The notes under the pieces were generated by a model. It saw only the letters and a program-made list of their open reading frames with translations. It had not been told where the DNA came from and made no database searches. The position numbers and the translations under genes are program-made. From Gammaproteobacteria bacterium (GTDB lineage Bacteria; Pseudomonadota; Gammaproteobacteria; Pseudomonadales; Azotimanducaceae): DNA of 64,000 nt. Below are positions 44,035-53,746 of the stretch, piece by piece. Location of the stretch: positions 1-64,000 of the forward strand of contig JAPPGA010000024.1 in NCBI GenBank assembly GCA_028821515.1, given 5' to 3'. Numbering within the stretch: position 1 is the stretch's first letter; each line of letters opens with the position of its first letter.

Positions 44035-44054
44035 GCGGGGGCGTGCGCCCCCGC
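44035..44054. terminator. Hairpin between convergent murB and rne
   Basis: A perfect 8-bp stem GCGGGGGC/GCCCCCGC with a GTGC loop starts 2 nt after the murB stop. Only TTCCC follows on the plus strand, so it may need Rho or act mainly as a transcript 3'-end stabiliser. Confidence 0.5.
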
Positions 44055-44100
44055 TTCCCAAGTCGTGGCCCCGTCCGGTTTCAGGGACGGGCCCGCGCAC

Positions 44101-46641
44101 TCACGCGGACTGCTGCTCCGTTGCCCTCCTGCGCTTTTCGCGCGGGTCGTTTGCTGCCCTGCCGCCTGGCCTCGCCGGCTGCGGCGCTTCGGCCGGCGCC
44201 TGGGTTTCTTCCTTTCCGGCTGCGGAGATCTCGCTTGCAGCCGACGGGGTGGTTGGCCGAGATTTCCGGGCATCGCCTTCAACGGAAGCCGCTTGGGCAT
44301 CCGGATTGGGCTCCTGCTGCTCCGCGGCGGGATTCTTGTCCCGGGGTGAAGACTCCTCATCCATCGCACGCATGGCAGCGGCAACGGACATGGCCTCCCC
44401 GGCATCGGGCCGCGCGTTCTCGGCGACCGGATCGGTATCGTTCCCGGCGTCGGCAGCGGTGGTCGTTTCGCGGTCTCTGCGTGGAGCTCTTTCCCTCCTG
44501 TTGTCGCTCACGTCCTGGCGGTTGCGGCGGGGCTTGCGCTTCGGTGCATCGTCACCGGCCTTGCCGGCCGGTGCGGCTTCCGGTCTGCGTCGCTGTCCAC
44601 CGCGGCGCGTTCGGCCGCGGCCGTCACCTCGTCCGCCTGCCTCCTCGCGCGCCTGCTTTCCTCCCCGGCCGTCAGCTCGTTCCCGTGCCTGCTCGCGCGC
44701 CTGCCTTCCGCCCCGGTCCTGATCGGCCCGCGGTTTTCGGGACGCGCGCCTCTGGCGTTCGCCGCTGCGGCCACCATCGCGCTGCTCGCCGCCGCGCGCT
44801 CGGCGTTCGTTCCTGGCGGGCCTCGCATCGCGCTGCCTGCGGTTGGGCCTGTTGTCCCGCCCGCGGTTTTGGCGTTTGCGCTGACCGTTCGCTTCGGCGC
44901 GTTTTCGTTTCCCCTGCTGCTCCGCCTGCGATGTGGCGCCCTTTCCGAACAACGCGGCAAGGAGCCGCTTCAGGAGAGACGGGGCTGCAGGCTCTCGAGG
45001 AGCAGGCGCGGGGGGCGGCGTGGCTGCGGCGGGTTTGATCACCGCTTCCTGTGCCGGACGGCCGTTCCTGCGGCGATCGTTGTCGCGTTCGCGCTGCTCC
45101 GTTTCACCGGTCGCATCGGCGAGTTCGTAACTCAGTACTTCGGCTTCCGCGCTGGCGCTGTCCTCACGGATGCGCTGGATTTCGTATTGCGGCGTTTCGA
45201 GGTTGGCGTTGGGCACAATCACCAGGTGGGTGCGCGTGCGCCTTTCGATCTCCGCCACATCGCTGCGCTTCTCGTTCAGCAGGTAAGCGGCGACGTTCAG
45301 CGGCACCAGGGCCCGCACGATCCGGCTGCGCTCCTTGAGCGCCTCCTCCTCCATGACCCGCAGGATGGTAAGCGCCAGCGACTGGATGTCCTGGATGCGG
45401 CCCTGGCCGCTGCAGCGCGGGCACACTTCCGTAGTGGTCTCCTGCAGCGATGGCCGCAGACGCTGGCGAGACATTTCGAACAGGCCGAAGTGCGAGATTC
45501 GACCGAGCTGGATTCGCGCCCGGTCAGCTTCCACGGCTTCGCGCAACCTCGACTCCACCGCGCGCTGGTTCCGCGTGCTCGACATGTCGATGAAATCGAT
45601 GACGATCAGGCCGCCGACGTCCCGCAGCCGTAGCTGACGCGCGATCTCTTCCGCCGCCTCGAGGTTCGTGTTGAGTGCCGTTTCCTCGATGTCGGCGCCC
45701 TTGGTCGCGCGGGCGGAATTGGTATCGATGGCAACCAGCGCTTCGGTCGGGTCTATCACTATGCTGCCGCCGGAGGGCAGCTTCACCGTATGACCGAAAG
45801 CGGTCTCGATCTGGCTCTCGATCTGGTAACGGCTGAACAGCGGGACATCGTCGGAATACAGCTTGATCCGGTTGCTGTAGTGGGGCATCACCTGCTGCAC
45901 GAACGTCTGGGCTTCGTCGAAGGCCTCCTGGCTGTCGATCAGCAGTTCTCCGATGTCCTCGCGCAGGCAATCCCGTATCGCGCGTACGACCAGGTTGTTT
46001 TCCTCGTAGATCAGCGTTGGGGCGGAACACTCCTTGCCCGCGCGCTGGATCGCCTGCCAGAGTTGCAGCAGGTAGTCGACATCCTTCTGCAGTTCCTCCT
46101 GGGCACGGCCCACGCCAGCCGTGCGTACGATCACCCCCATCCCATCGGGAATATCGAGCTGGCTCAGTGCTTCGCGGAGCGCGTCGCGGTCTTCGCCCTC
46201 CAGGCGGCGGGAGATGCCGCCCGCCCTGGGATCGTTCGGCATCAGCACCATGTAGCGCCCCGGAAGGCTGAAAAAAGTCGTCAGCGAGGCGCCCTTGGTG
46301 CCGCGTTCTTCCTTGTCCACCTGGACAAGGAACTGCTGTCCTTCCTTGATCAGGTCGGAAATCTCGGTCTTGCGGGATGCGCCGTCGCGATTTCCGCCAC
46401 CGGCATCGATGTGGCTCCGGGAAATCTCCTTGAGCGGCAGGAATCCGTGGCGCTCGGCCCCGAAGTCAACGAATGCCGCCTCGAGGCTGGGCTCGACCCG
46501 GGTCACCCTGGCAAGGTAGATGCTGCCTTTCTTCTGCTCGCGGCCCCGGCTCTCTATGTCGAGGTCCTGCAGGCGCTGTCCATCCACTACCGCAACGCGC
46601 ACCTCTTCGGGCTGCGTCGCATTGATGAGCATGCGTTTCAT
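44101..46641 (-). CDS. rne: Ribonuclease E
   Basis: 846 residues. The catalytic half (1-520) follows E. coli numbering plus three: S1 RNA-binding domain ([25 protein letters not shown]), 5' sensor region, DNase-I-like domain with metal Asp306 (VAIDTNSA) and Asp349 (VIDFIDM), and the zinc link CPRC (Cys407, Cys410). The C-terminal 330 residues are low-complexity, very rich in Arg, Gly, Glu and Ala (RNA-binding scaffold), shorter than in E. coli. It is the main mRNA-decay and rRNA/tRNA-processing endonuclease, membrane-associated in the degradosome. A hairpin covers its ribosome site, consistent with autoregulation. Confidence 0.95.
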   Translation of the reverse strand: MKRMLINATQPEEVRVAVVDGQRLQDLDIESRGREQKKGSIYLARVTRVEPSLEAAFVDFGAERHGFLPLKEISRSHIDAGGGNRDGASRKTEISDLIKEGQQFLVQVDKEERGTKGASLTTFFSLPGRYMVLMPNDPRAGGISRRLEGEDRDALREALSQLDIPDGMGVIVRTAGVGRAQEELQKDVDYLLQLWQAIQRAGKECSAPTLIYEENNLVVRAIRDCLREDIGELLIDSQEAFDEAQTFVQQVMPHYSNRIKLYSDDVPLFSRYQIESQIETAFGHTVKLPSGGSIVIDPTEALVAIDTNSARATKGADIEETALNTNLEAAEEIARQLRLRDVGGLIVIDFIDMSSTRNQRAVESRLREAVEADRARIQLGRISHFGLFEMSRQRLRPSLQETTTEVCPRCSGQGRIQDIQSLALTILRVMEEEALKERSRIVRALVPLNVAAYLLNEKRSDVAEIERRTRTHLVIVPNANLETPQYEIQRIREDSASAEAEVLSYELADATGETEQRERDNDRRRNGRPAQEAVIKPAAATPPPAPAPREPAAPSLLKRLLAALFGKGATSQAEQQGKRKRAEANGQRKRQNRGRDNRPNRRQRDARPARNERRARGGEQRDGGRSGERQRRASRKPRADQDRGGRQAREQARERADGRGGKQAREEAGGRGDGRGRTRRGGQRRRPEAAPAGKAGDDAPKRKPRRNRQDVSDNRRERAPRRDRETTTAADAGNDTDPVAENARPDAGEAMSVAAAMRAMDEESSPRDKNPAAEQQEPNPDAQAASVEGDARKSRPTTPSAASEISAAGKEETQAPAEAPQPARPGGRAANDPREKRRRATEQQSA

Positions 46642-47283
46642 AATGCGTTCGTCCTTAGGTTGTTACCAAGGACGCGTTGGGACTCGACTTCCCGTACGTT
46701 CTATGACCCGTGTTGCGAGGCGGCCTGCCATACGTGCTCGCGCACGTACAACCGCGTCGCCCTCAGGCGGGATATTGAGTGATCCCGCGCAGGGTCATTC
46801 CGCTCCCACGAGCTTGCAGGTATCCATACGGTATTTACTTGGTTCCAAAAACACTCGCTTTGGCGGCCTTGCGCCGCCCGATACCGCTCGCTGGCGGGTG
46901 GTCAACACGCGCTAGGCGTGTCGGGTGGCTCGAGGCATCCCGTCGTCCGCAGTGGGCGTGGCGGGCATACCCGAACATGCCGGTTGTCGGTAGTTCCTTA
47001 AAACGCGTCCGTCTTTCGTCCGTCTTTTGACGTCTACATTCAACTAATACGCGGCCAATCTATTGCCGCCGTTTCGCGGCATTGCAAACGCCGCGCGCGT
47101 CGGTCTTACGGACACCCGACCGGGCCTGCCCGACGCTGTGTGGTCGCCGTGCCGTCTTGTAACGCACGGTGACACCGCACACTTGATGTCCTGCCGAGGC
47201 GGCGCAACTATACCACGGAGCAGGCCTCTCCGGGCGCGACGGTTCCCCGGAAGGCTGTTCCAGTCGCGGTGGATAGGGTGCCA
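46642..47283. other. Structured rne-rluC intergenic region (rne 5' leader)
   Basis: About 640 bp without a gene between divergent rne and rluC. Besides the start-proximal hairpin it has TACGTGC/GCACGTA (46731-46748), GGCGGC/GCCGCC (46862-46878) and a perfect tandem 11-mer CGTCCGTCTTT (47006-47027). In E. coli the rne leader is long and mediates feedback by RNase E; the length and structure here suggest the same, by inference. Confidence 0.5.
46650..46674 (-). promoter_or_regulatory. Hairpin sequestering the rne ribosome binding site
   Basis: On the minus strand CGTCCTT pairs with AAGGACG across an 11-nt loop; AAGGA is the rne ribosome site, 10 nt from the ATG. The stem would hide it, giving a way to control rne translation. 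Confidence 0.5.
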
Positions 47284-48243
47284 ATGGAACCGGACGGCAG
47301 GTCGTCTGCAACATATCGGGTCATCACGGAGCATGCGGGCCAACGGCTCGACAACTTCCTCCTGGGGCTGTTGAAGGGTGTTCCCCGGGCGCGGATCTAC
47401 TCCATGCTGCGCAAGGGGGAAGTACGCGTGAACGGTGGCCGCTGCCGTCCTTCGAGGCGCCTCGCGGCCGGCGACGTGGTTCGTATTCCCCCGGTTCGCA
47501 TTCCCCGGCGCAACGACGGGCCGCGTTCGCCGGCAGGTGGCCCGGGCACCGCCTTCCGCGCGCGCCTGGAGGACACGGTGCTGTTCGAGGACGAACACCT
47601 GGTGGTGCTGAACAAGCCGGCCGGCGTGGCGGTACACGGTGGCAGCGGCGTTTCTCTCGGCGTCATCGAGGCGCTGCGGTCCGCCCGCTCTGGCACGTTC
47701 GAACTCATTCATCGGCTCGACCGGGATACTTCCGGCTGTCTCGCCATTGCAAAAGACAGGCCCACGCTGCTTCACCACCATGCCGCGTTCCGCGACGGGC
47801 GGGTCAAGAAACGCTACGACCTCGTCGTGCACGGCCGGTGGCCCCGCCGGCTGCGCTCGGTTCGCACTCCACTCGCACGCTATGTGCTGCCGAACGGAGA
47901 GCGGCGCGTGCGGCCGGCTGCAGCGGGCATGCGCTCTCGGACGGACTTTGAACGCGTCGATGCGTGCGACGGGGCGACCTGGCTGCGGGCGTTTCCGCAG
48001 ACGGGCCGCACACACCAGATTCGCGTGCATGCCGCGAGTGCCGGACATCCGATCCTTGGAGACCAGAAGTATGCCGACCGGGGCGCGGCAGTTCCCGGGG
48101 TCAACCGCCTGATGCTGCACGCTTCGTCCCTGACGCTCGTGGTCGGGGAAGAGCGGCGGCGGTTCGAGGCACCGCTCGACGTGTCGTTTCGGCAGGTGTG
48201 GGAGATGGTGACAGCGTCTGCGGCGCCGAACCCGGTACCTTAG
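47284..48243 (+). CDS. rluC: 23S rRNA pseudouridine(955/2504/2580) synthase RluC
   Basis: 319 residues from ATG 47284. An S4 RNA-binding domain (AGQRLDNFLLGLLKGVPRARIYSMLRKGEVRVNG) precedes the catalytic domain with FELIHRLDRDTSGCLAIAK, where Asp146 is the nucleophile, and the RluA-family ends QTGRTHQIRVHAASAGHPILGDQKYAD. RluC modifies three uridines of 23S rRNA. Being divergent from rne is the arrangement in E. coli and Pseudomonas and supports RluC over RluD. Its stop overlaps that of the convergent maf gene. Confidence 0.92.
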   Translation: MEPDGRSSATYRVITEHAGQRLDNFLLGLLKGVPRARIYSMLRKGEVRVNGGRCRPSRRLAAGDVVRIPPVRIPRRNDGPRSPAGGPGTAFRARLEDTVLFEDEHLVVLNKPAGVAVHGGSGVSLGVIEALRSARSGTFELIHRLDRDTSGCLAIAKDRPTLLHHHAAFRDGRVKKRYDLVVHGRWPRRLRSVRTPLARYVLPNGERRVRPAAAGMRSRTDFERVDACDGATWLRAFPQTGRTHQIRVHAASAGHPILGDQKYADRGAAVPGVNRLMLHASSLTLVVGEERRRFEAPLDVSFRQVWEMVTASAAPNPVP

Positions 48244-48809
48244 GGCTTGATGCCCTCCGCGCGCAGCATCGCGCCGAGCCGGATCAACGGTAGCCCGATC
48301 AACGCTGTTGGGTCTTCCGTTTCGACCGCATCCAGTAACAGTACGCCTCGACCCTCCGACTTGATGGCGCCGGCGCAGTCGAGGGGCTGCTCCAGGTCGA
48401 CGTAGCGCCGGACTTCGTCCAGCGAGAAATCGCGCAACCGCACACGTGTCGAGTCCACGTGCTCATGTGCCGCTCCCCGGGGATTGACCACGACGAGGGA
48501 GGTCATGAACGTCACGTTCGCCCCGGCGATCGACATCAGGTTGGCTATGGCCTTTTCCCGGGTCCCGGGTTTGCCAAGAATGCGCCCGCTGGTGGCGGCC
48601 ACCTGGTCCGATGCGATGACGAGGGCGGGGCCGCTCTGCCGCACGCCGCTGGCGGCCTTGGCCCTGGCAAGCCGCAGCACAAGATCCTCGGGAGGCTCGC
48701 CGGCCCGGGGTGTTTCGTCCACCCTGGGCGCCACGGTCTCGAACGGGAAACCGAGCCGGTCGAGCAGCTCCTTGCGGTAACGGGACGAGGATGCCAGGAC
48801 GATCTTCAA
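48240..48809 (-). CDS. Maf-family nucleotide pyrophosphatase (YceF-type)
   Basis: 189 residues. The Maf N-terminus IVLASSSRYRKELLDRLGFPFE, ARAKAASGV, the catalytic base region VIASDQVA and CAGAIKSEGRGVLLLD are all present. The N-terminal ASSSRYR and the rluC-rpmF location indicate the YceF subgroup, a pyrophosphatase for 7-methyl-GTP and related modified nucleotides that keeps them out of nucleic acids. It is on the minus strand, overlapping the rluC end by 4 bp and divergent from rpmF, whereas in E. coli maf reads the same way as neighbouring genes less often; function is family-based. Confidence 0.88.
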   Translation of the reverse strand: MKIVLASSSRYRKELLDRLGFPFETVAPRVDETPRAGEPPEDLVLRLARAKAASGVRQSGPALVIASDQVAATSGRILGKPGTREKAIANLMSIAGANVTFMTSLVVVNPRGAAHEHVDSTRVRLRDFSLDEVRRYVDLEQPLDCAGAIKSEGRGVLLLDAVETEDPTALIGLPLIRLGAMLRAEGIKP

Positions 48810-48842
48810 GAGGGCAGCATTCTAACTGGGCCCGGCCGGTTT

Positions 48843-48871
48843 TTGACACCCGACAACCACCTCCCTATGAT
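48843..48871 (+). promoter_or_regulatory. Consensus sigma-70 promoter for rpmF
   Basis: TTGACA (48843-48848), a 17-bp spacer and TATGAT (48866-48871) make an almost ideal promoter. Transcription would start near 48878, leaving a leader of about 85 nt before rpmF. Confidence 0.7.
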
Positions 48872-48963
48872 GCGCGGCGCTGCGGTACTGGTGGCAGCGA
48901 AACGCAGCGTTCCGTCGGAGGAGACGAACGCGTGATGCGGGGCCAGCGGAAGGTGGGAACGGC

Positions 48964-49140
48964 ATGGCTGTACAGAAGAGCAAGGTAACGCGCCGGCGAC
49001 GGGGCAATCGACGTTCTCACGATGGGCTGTCGAAACCCGTACTGGCGGTTGATCCCACCACCGGCGAAACCCACCGCCGCCACCACATGACCAAAGACGG
49101 CTTCTACCGCGGCCGCAGCATCCTCGAACCCGAAGACTGA
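48964..49140 (+). CDS. rpmF: 50S ribosomal protein L32
   Basis: 58 residues: [20 protein letters not shown], then a divergent middle and [19 protein letters not shown], the standard L32 layout (about 57 residues). The GGAAGGTGGGA sequence upstream of ATG 48964 provides a ribosome site. It has no zinc-binding cysteines, as is usual for gammaproteobacterial L32. In E. coli and Pseudomonas a yceD (DUF177) gene precedes rpmF and plsX follows it; neither is seen here, and fabD comes next. Confidence 0.93.
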   Translation: MAVQKSKVTRRRRGNRRSHDGLSKPVLAVDPTTGETHRRHHMTKDGFYRGRSILEPED

Positions 49141-49207
49141 TCCGGTTTCCGCGCCGGAGACCGGCCTGGCGCGGCCCGAGCTGCTGCGCACCATCGGAGA
49201 ATCCAAC

Positions 49208-50140
49208 ATGGCGATCGCTTTCGTGTTTCCGGGACAGGGTGCCCAGCGGGTCGGTATGGGAGCCGATTTCCTGGCGACGGACCCGGTCTTCAGGGACCGC
49301 CTCGAGGAAGCGAACGATGCGCTGGGATTCGACCTGGCCAGCATAGTTCTGGACGGCCCCGCCTCGCGCCTGGTGGAGACCGAAGTGACGCAGCCGGCGC
49401 TGCTTACGGTGGGCGTCGCACTTTGGCAGGTCTGGCGCGCTCGCGGCGGTGCGATGCCCGCGGTGATGGCGGGGCACAGTCTTGGCGAGTACACGGCTTT
49501 CACGGCGGCGGGCAGCATCGCTTTCGCGGACGCTGTTCGCCTGGTCAACGCCCGGGGCCGCTTCATGCAGGAAGCCGTGCCCGTGGGTGAAGGCGCGATG
49601 GCTGCCATACTCGGGCTCGACGACGATGTGGTCGCGGGGTGCTGTGAACAGGTAGAGGGTGTCGCGCAGCCCGCGAATCTCAACGCGCCGGGACAGGTCG
49701 TGATCTCCGGCTCTGCTCCAGCGGTCAAGGCGGCTGCTGCGGCCTGCTCCGAAGCAGGCGCGCGGCGCGCGGTGATGCTCGACGTCAGTGCGCCGTTTCA
49801 CAGCGAACTCATGCGGCCGGCGGCGGACCGGTTTGAAGCCGTGCTCGATGCCGTGAACCTGCGCGCCCCCGACGTGCCCGTGGTCCACAATCTCGACGCG
49901 AGCATGTCGGCGGACGCGGGGACGATCAAACAGAAGTTGCTGCGGCAGATCGACGCGCCGGTGAGATGGACCGACTGCGTGACCACGATTCGCGACCGTG
50001 GGGTGGACCGATTGATCGAGTGCGGACCGGGAAATGTCCTTGCGGGACTCGTCCGGCGCATTGACAGGTCCCTCGATGTAGTGGGCATAGGCACCCCGGG
50101 AGGGATGGAGTCCGGACTCGAATCGACCGCGTCGGAGTGA
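49208..50140 (+). CDS. fabD: Malonyl-CoA:acyl carrier protein transacylase FabD
   Basis: 310 residues. AIAFVFPGQGAQRVGMG opens the acyltransferase fold; the nucleophile is Ser91 in AGHSLGEYTA, the arginine is in NARGRFMQEA and the catalytic His is in DVSAPFHSELM. It loads malonyl onto ACP for fatty-acid elongation. It follows rpmF by 67 bp, with GGAG just upstream of its ATG, and is probably on the rpmF transcript. Confidence 0.95.
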   Translation: MAIAFVFPGQGAQRVGMGADFLATDPVFRDRLEEANDALGFDLASIVLDGPASRLVETEVTQPALLTVGVALWQVWRARGGAMPAVMAGHSLGEYTAFTAAGSIAFADAVRLVNARGRFMQEAVPVGEGAMAAILGLDDDVVAGCCEQVEGVAQPANLNAPGQVVISGSAPAVKAAAAACSEAGARRAVMLDVSAPFHSELMRPAADRFEAVLDAVNLRAPDVPVVHNLDASMSADAGTIKQKLLRQIDAPVRWTDCVTTIRDRGVDRLIECGPGNVLAGLVRRIDRSLDVVGIGTPGGMESGLESTASE

Positions 50141-50174
50141 CGGTCCGGTGGGCACGTCGAGGCGTCATTCTCGA

Positions 50175-50203
50175 TTGCACATGGATGGAGCCGTGCTTAC
50201 ACT
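50175..50203 (+). promoter_or_regulatory. Sigma-70 promoter for acpP
   Basis: TTGCAC (50175-50180), 17-bp spacer, TACACT (50198-50203). It would give acpP, one of the most expressed genes, its own start near 50210 in the 160-bp gap after fabD. Confidence 0.6.
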
Positions 50204-50300
50204 ACCGCTTCGCCCTCCGAGCAGTCGGCCGTGGTCCGGGAATTCGGGAGCAGGCGGCGCGGCTTAGCGCGGAAATTTCAACAGGCCATGGATAGACGAC

Positions 50301-50534
50301 ATGAGTAGCGTTGACGAAAGGGTGAAGAGGCTTATCTGCGACCAGCTTGGTTTGAAGGAAGAACAGGTCAAGGACGAAGCGTCTTTCGTCGAGGATCTCG
50401 GCGCGGACTCGCTGGATACGGTCGAGTTGGTGATGGCGCTGGAAGAAGAGTTCGAGACGGAAATTCCCGACGAAGAAGCGGAGAAGATCACCACCGTCAA
50501 GGAAGCTATCGACTATATTCTCGCGCACCAGTAA
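50301..50534 (+). CDS. acpP: Acyl carrier protein
   Basis: 77 residues, strongly acidic, four-helix ACP. Ser37 in [19 protein letters not shown] takes the 4'-phosphopantetheine arm. [23 protein letters not shown] and [23 protein letters not shown] match primary gammaproteobacterial ACPs. It shuttles acyl chains for fatty acid, lipid A and lipoate synthesis. Unusually it lies upstream of fabG; in E. coli and Pseudomonas the order is fabG-acpP-fabF. Confidence 0.96.
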   Translation: MSSVDERVKRLICDQLGLKEEQVKDEASFVEDLGADSLDTVELVMALEEEFETEIPDEEAEKITTVKEAIDYILAHQ

Positions 50535-50669
50535 CGCGCGAACACGCCTCGCTCCCGGTGTCTGCGCGGAGCGTTGCAACATTTCAGACAGTCAAGTGAT
50601 CAATACGGCAGGGTTTGAATGCCACGCAGCGGCGAGCGGCTGCGCGCGCTCCCCTGACGTTATGCAGCC

Positions 50670-51401
50670 GTGAGCGAAAGACGCGTATCCCTTGTCACCG
50701 GGGCGAGCCGCGGGATCGGCCGCGCGATCGCTTCCCGCCTCGCGGCCGACGGGTTGTTTGTCGTGGGGACGGCCACCGGCGAGGAGGGCGTGGAGCGGAT
50801 TCGCTCGCTGCTCGGCGAGAATGGGGCGGGCGTCGTGTTGCGGCTGGAATCCGCGGATTCAGTTGCAGCAGCTTTGCGTAACGCGGAACAGGAGTTCGGC
50901 TCCCCGTCGGTGCTGGTCAACAATGCCGGCATCACCCGTGACGGCCTCTTGATGCGGATGTCCGAGGAGGCCTGGGACGAGGTCATCGATGTCGACCTCG
51001 GCGGCCTCTACCGGCTGACGAAACCGTTGCTGAGGTCGATGATGCGGGCGCGCTGGGGCCGGATCGTCAATATCGGTTCCGTCGTCGGGCGGATGGGCAA
51101 TGCGGGACAGACGAACTACGCGGCCGCCAAGGCGGGGATAGAGGGCTTCACGAGAGCCCTGGCGCGCGAAGTCGGCACGCGGGGCATCACCGTGAATGCC
51201 GTCGCGCCCGGATTCATCGATACGGACATGACCGCCGAACTGTCGGACTCGCAGCGCGAGGAGATGATGCAGCGGATTCCGCTCGGCAGAATGGGCGATG
51301 CGGAAGAGGTGGCCGCGGCCGTTTCTTTCCTCGTGAGCGACGAGGCCGGGTACATCACCGGCGAGACGGTGCATGTCAACGGCGGATTGCAGATGCACTG
51401 A
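50670..51401 (+). CDS. fabG: 3-oxoacyl-ACP reductase FabG
   Basis: 243 residues from GTG 50670. NADPH fold [37 protein letters not shown], catalytic Ser in [32 protein letters not shown] with Tyr/Lys, and [11 protein letters not shown] are all FabG-specific. It reduces 3-ketoacyl-ACP in each elongation round. It is placed between acpP (135 bp before) and fabF (16 bp after). Confidence 0.95.
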   Translation: MSERRVSLVTGASRGIGRAIASRLAADGLFVVGTATGEEGVERIRSLLGENGAGVVLRLESADSVAAALRNAEQEFGSPSVLVNNAGITRDGLLMRMSEEAWDEVIDVDLGGLYRLTKPLLRSMMRARWGRIVNIGSVVGRMGNAGQTNYAAAKAGIEGFTRALAREVGTRGITVNAVAPGFIDTDMTAELSDSQREEMMQRIPLGRMGDAEEVAAAVSFLVSDEAGYITGETVHVNGGLQMH

Positions 51402-51417
51402 TGAAACAGGGGAACAG

Positions 51418-52656
51418 ATGGACAAGCGACGGGTAGTGGTCACCGGGGTCGGCATGATTTCGCCGATCGGCAATTCGGTGGAGAACTCCTGGAAAAACGC
51501 GTTGGCCGGGGTAAGCGGCGCCGCGAGCATCGATACCTTCGACACATCGGCGCACAGCGTCAAGATCTGCGCGGCGGTCAAGGACCTCGACATTGCCGAG
51601 CACCTCGATCGCAGGGAGGCGCGGCGCATGGATGAGTTCATCCAGTACGGCCTGATCGCCGGCAGCCAGGCTGTCGAAGACGCGGGCCTTGAGGACCTGG
51701 ACGAGGCCGCCCGTGGCCGTGTGGGCGTCGCCATCGGCTCCGGGATCGGTGGAATCATCACCATCACGAAGACCGAAGGGGACCTGATTCGCGGTGGCCC
51801 AAGGCGGGTGTCGCCGTTTTTCGTGCCCGCGAGCGTGGTCAACATGCTGTCGGGGAACCTGTCCATGAAACACGGCTTTCGCGGCCCGAACATAGCGATC
51901 GTCACTGCGTGCACGACCGGCGCGCACAACATCGGTTACGGGGCGCGGACCATCCAGTACGGCGATGCGGACGTCATGGTGGTAGGCGGGTCGGAGAAGT
52001 CGATTTCGCCCCTTACCGTGGCCGGTTTTGCGTCGATGCGCGCACTGTCCACGCGCAACGACGATCCCGAAGGCGCGAGCCGGCCGTGGGACAGGGACCG
52101 CGATGGCTTCGTGCTGGGAGACGGGGCGGGCGTCATGGTGCTGGAGTCTTACGAACATGCCAGCAAGCGGGGCGCGGACATCTATTGCGAACTGGCCGGC
52201 TTCGGCATGAGCGCGGACGCGCACCACATCACCAGTCCCCCGGATGACGGCGCAGGAGCGATCGCGTCGATGGAGAACGCCATTCGCGACGCCGGGCTGA
52301 CACCGGACGACATCGACTTCGTCAACGCCCACGGTACCTCCACGCCCCAGGGGGACGTGGCAGAGACCCTTGCGGTCAAGGCCGTGTTCGGCACCGATAC
52401 GGTCGTCCCGGTCAATTCGAGCAAGTCGATGATCGGCCACCTGCTGGGCGCGGCAGGCGCCGTGGAGGGGATATTCACCGCCCTGTCGCTGCGCCACCAG
52501 GTGCTCCATCCCACCATCAATCTTGAGAATCCCGGCGAGGGATGCGATCTGGACTACGTTCCCGGAGACGCCCGGGAGATGTCCGTCAACGCAGCGCTCA
52601 CCAACTCGTTCGGGTTCGGCGGCACCAACGGCACCCTGGTCTTTACGCGTATTTGA
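51418..52656 (+). CDS. fabF: 3-oxoacyl-ACP synthase II FabF
   Basis: 412 residues from ATG 51418 (CAGGGGAACAG upstream; the longer frame overlaps fabG). Condensing enzyme with Cys165 in [14 protein letters not shown], His in [12 protein letters not shown] and His in [16 protein letters not shown], and the C-terminal [15 protein letters not shown]. It elongates acyl-ACP with malonyl-ACP. No pabC follows; mltG is next. Confidence 0.95.
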   Translation: MDKRRVVVTGVGMISPIGNSVENSWKNALAGVSGAASIDTFDTSAHSVKICAAVKDLDIAEHLDRREARRMDEFIQYGLIAGSQAVEDAGLEDLDEAARGRVGVAIGSGIGGIITITKTEGDLIRGGPRRVSPFFVPASVVNMLSGNLSMKHGFRGPNIAIVTACTTGAHNIGYGARTIQYGDADVMVVGGSEKSISPLTVAGFASMRALSTRNDDPEGASRPWDRDRDGFVLGDGAGVMVLESYEHASKRGADIYCELAGFGMSADAHHITSPPDDGAGAIASMENAIRDAGLTPDDIDFVNAHGTSTPQGDVAETLAVKAVFGTDTVVPVNSSKSMIGHLLGAAGAVEGIFTALSLRHQVLHPTINLENPGEGCDLDYVPGDAREMSVNAALTNSFGFGGTNGTLVFTRI

Positions 52657-52717
52657 TCTCCGGCTTCGCTGACCCGGTACATTCCGATGGCAACGGGCGG
52701 AGCCAGAGGCGACGGCT

Positions 52718-53746
52718 GTGAGTAGAATCGGCGCCATGTCCCGGCGTTCGCAATCAATGCTTGTCGCCATCACGCTGATCGTCGCGCTCGGGGCGTACTC
52801 GGCGTGGAAGTTGGTTTACGCATGGGCGGACCGTTCGGGTCCCCTGCTCGAACCGGTCGTTATCCAGGTCGAGCCGGGAACCGGCTTCGGCCAACTGGCA
52901 CGCGAACTCGAACGGCTTCGCGTGGTGTCGAGTGCCGCGTTGTTCTCGGCCCTGGCGCGTTTCGAGAACGCCGCGGAATCCGTGCGCGCAGGAGAGTACC
53001 GGTTCGGGACATACGTCGATCCGAACACCGTGCTGCGGCAACTCGTCGACGGCGATGTCGTGGTCTACCGGTTGCGGATCGTGGAGGGCTGGTCGGTTTC
53101 CGATCTGCTCGCGGCGGTGGGGAAGGCGCCAGCGGTCGAGACCACGCTTGCCGCAGCGCAGGTCAGCGAACTGCTGGCGCGACTGGGTCTTGGCTCCGGG
53201 CATGCGGAGGGGCAGTTCTTTCCGGACACGTATCACTATGTCCAGGGCGCGACCGATGCGGAAATCCTGCGCAGGGCGTACCGGAAGATGCAGTCGGTGA
53301 TCGAGTCCGAATGGAATGAACGCGCCCGGGATCTCCCGTACAGCAATCAGTCCGAAGCACTTGTCATGGCATCGCTGATCGAAAAGGAGACGGGGGTGGC
53401 TTCCGATCGGGCAAGAGTCGCGGGCGTTTTCGTGCGCCGACTCAAGCAGCAGATGAAGCTGCAAGCCGATCCCTCCGTGATCTATGGCCTGGGCACGGAT
53501 TTCGACGGCAACCTGACCCGCGCGCATCTTGACCGGGACACCCCATACAACACGTACACGCGGAAAGGGCTGCCGCCCACGCCGATTGCATTGCCGGGCC
53601 GCGCAGCGATCCATGCGGCGCTGCATCCGGCCCAGGAAGAGGTCATGTACTTCGTCGCCCGGGGCGACGGCTCGACCGAATTCTCCACGACGCTGGCGGA
53701 GCACCGGGAGGCGGTCAGGCGGTTCCAGCTTGGAGAAGTTCCCTGA
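52718..53746 (+). CDS. mltG: Endolytic murein transglycosylase MltG
   Basis: 342 residues (GTG 52718; ATG 52736 possible). A short cytoplasmic tail, one membrane helix (SMLVAITLIVALGAYSAWKLVY), a LysM-like region and the YceG catalytic domain: EGQFFPDTYHY, ALVMASLIEKETG with the catalytic Glu, VFVRRLKQQMKLQADPSVIYG and YNTYTRKGLPPTPIALPG. It cuts nascent glycan strands in the periplasm. The A of its TGA stop is also the A of the tmk ATG. Confidence 0.93.
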   Translation: MSRIGAMSRRSQSMLVAITLIVALGAYSAWKLVYAWADRSGPLLEPVVIQVEPGTGFGQLARELERLRVVSSAALFSALARFENAAESVRAGEYRFGTYVDPNTVLRQLVDGDVVVYRLRIVEGWSVSDLLAAVGKAPAVETTLAAAQVSELLARLGLGSGHAEGQFFPDTYHYVQGATDAEILRRAYRKMQSVIESEWNERARDLPYSNQSEALVMASLIEKETGVASDRARVAGVFVRRLKQQMKLQADPSVIYGLGTDFDGNLTRAHLDRDTPYNTYTRKGLPPTPIALPGRAAIHAALHPAQEEVMYFVARGDGSTEFSTTLAEHREAVRRFQLGEVP

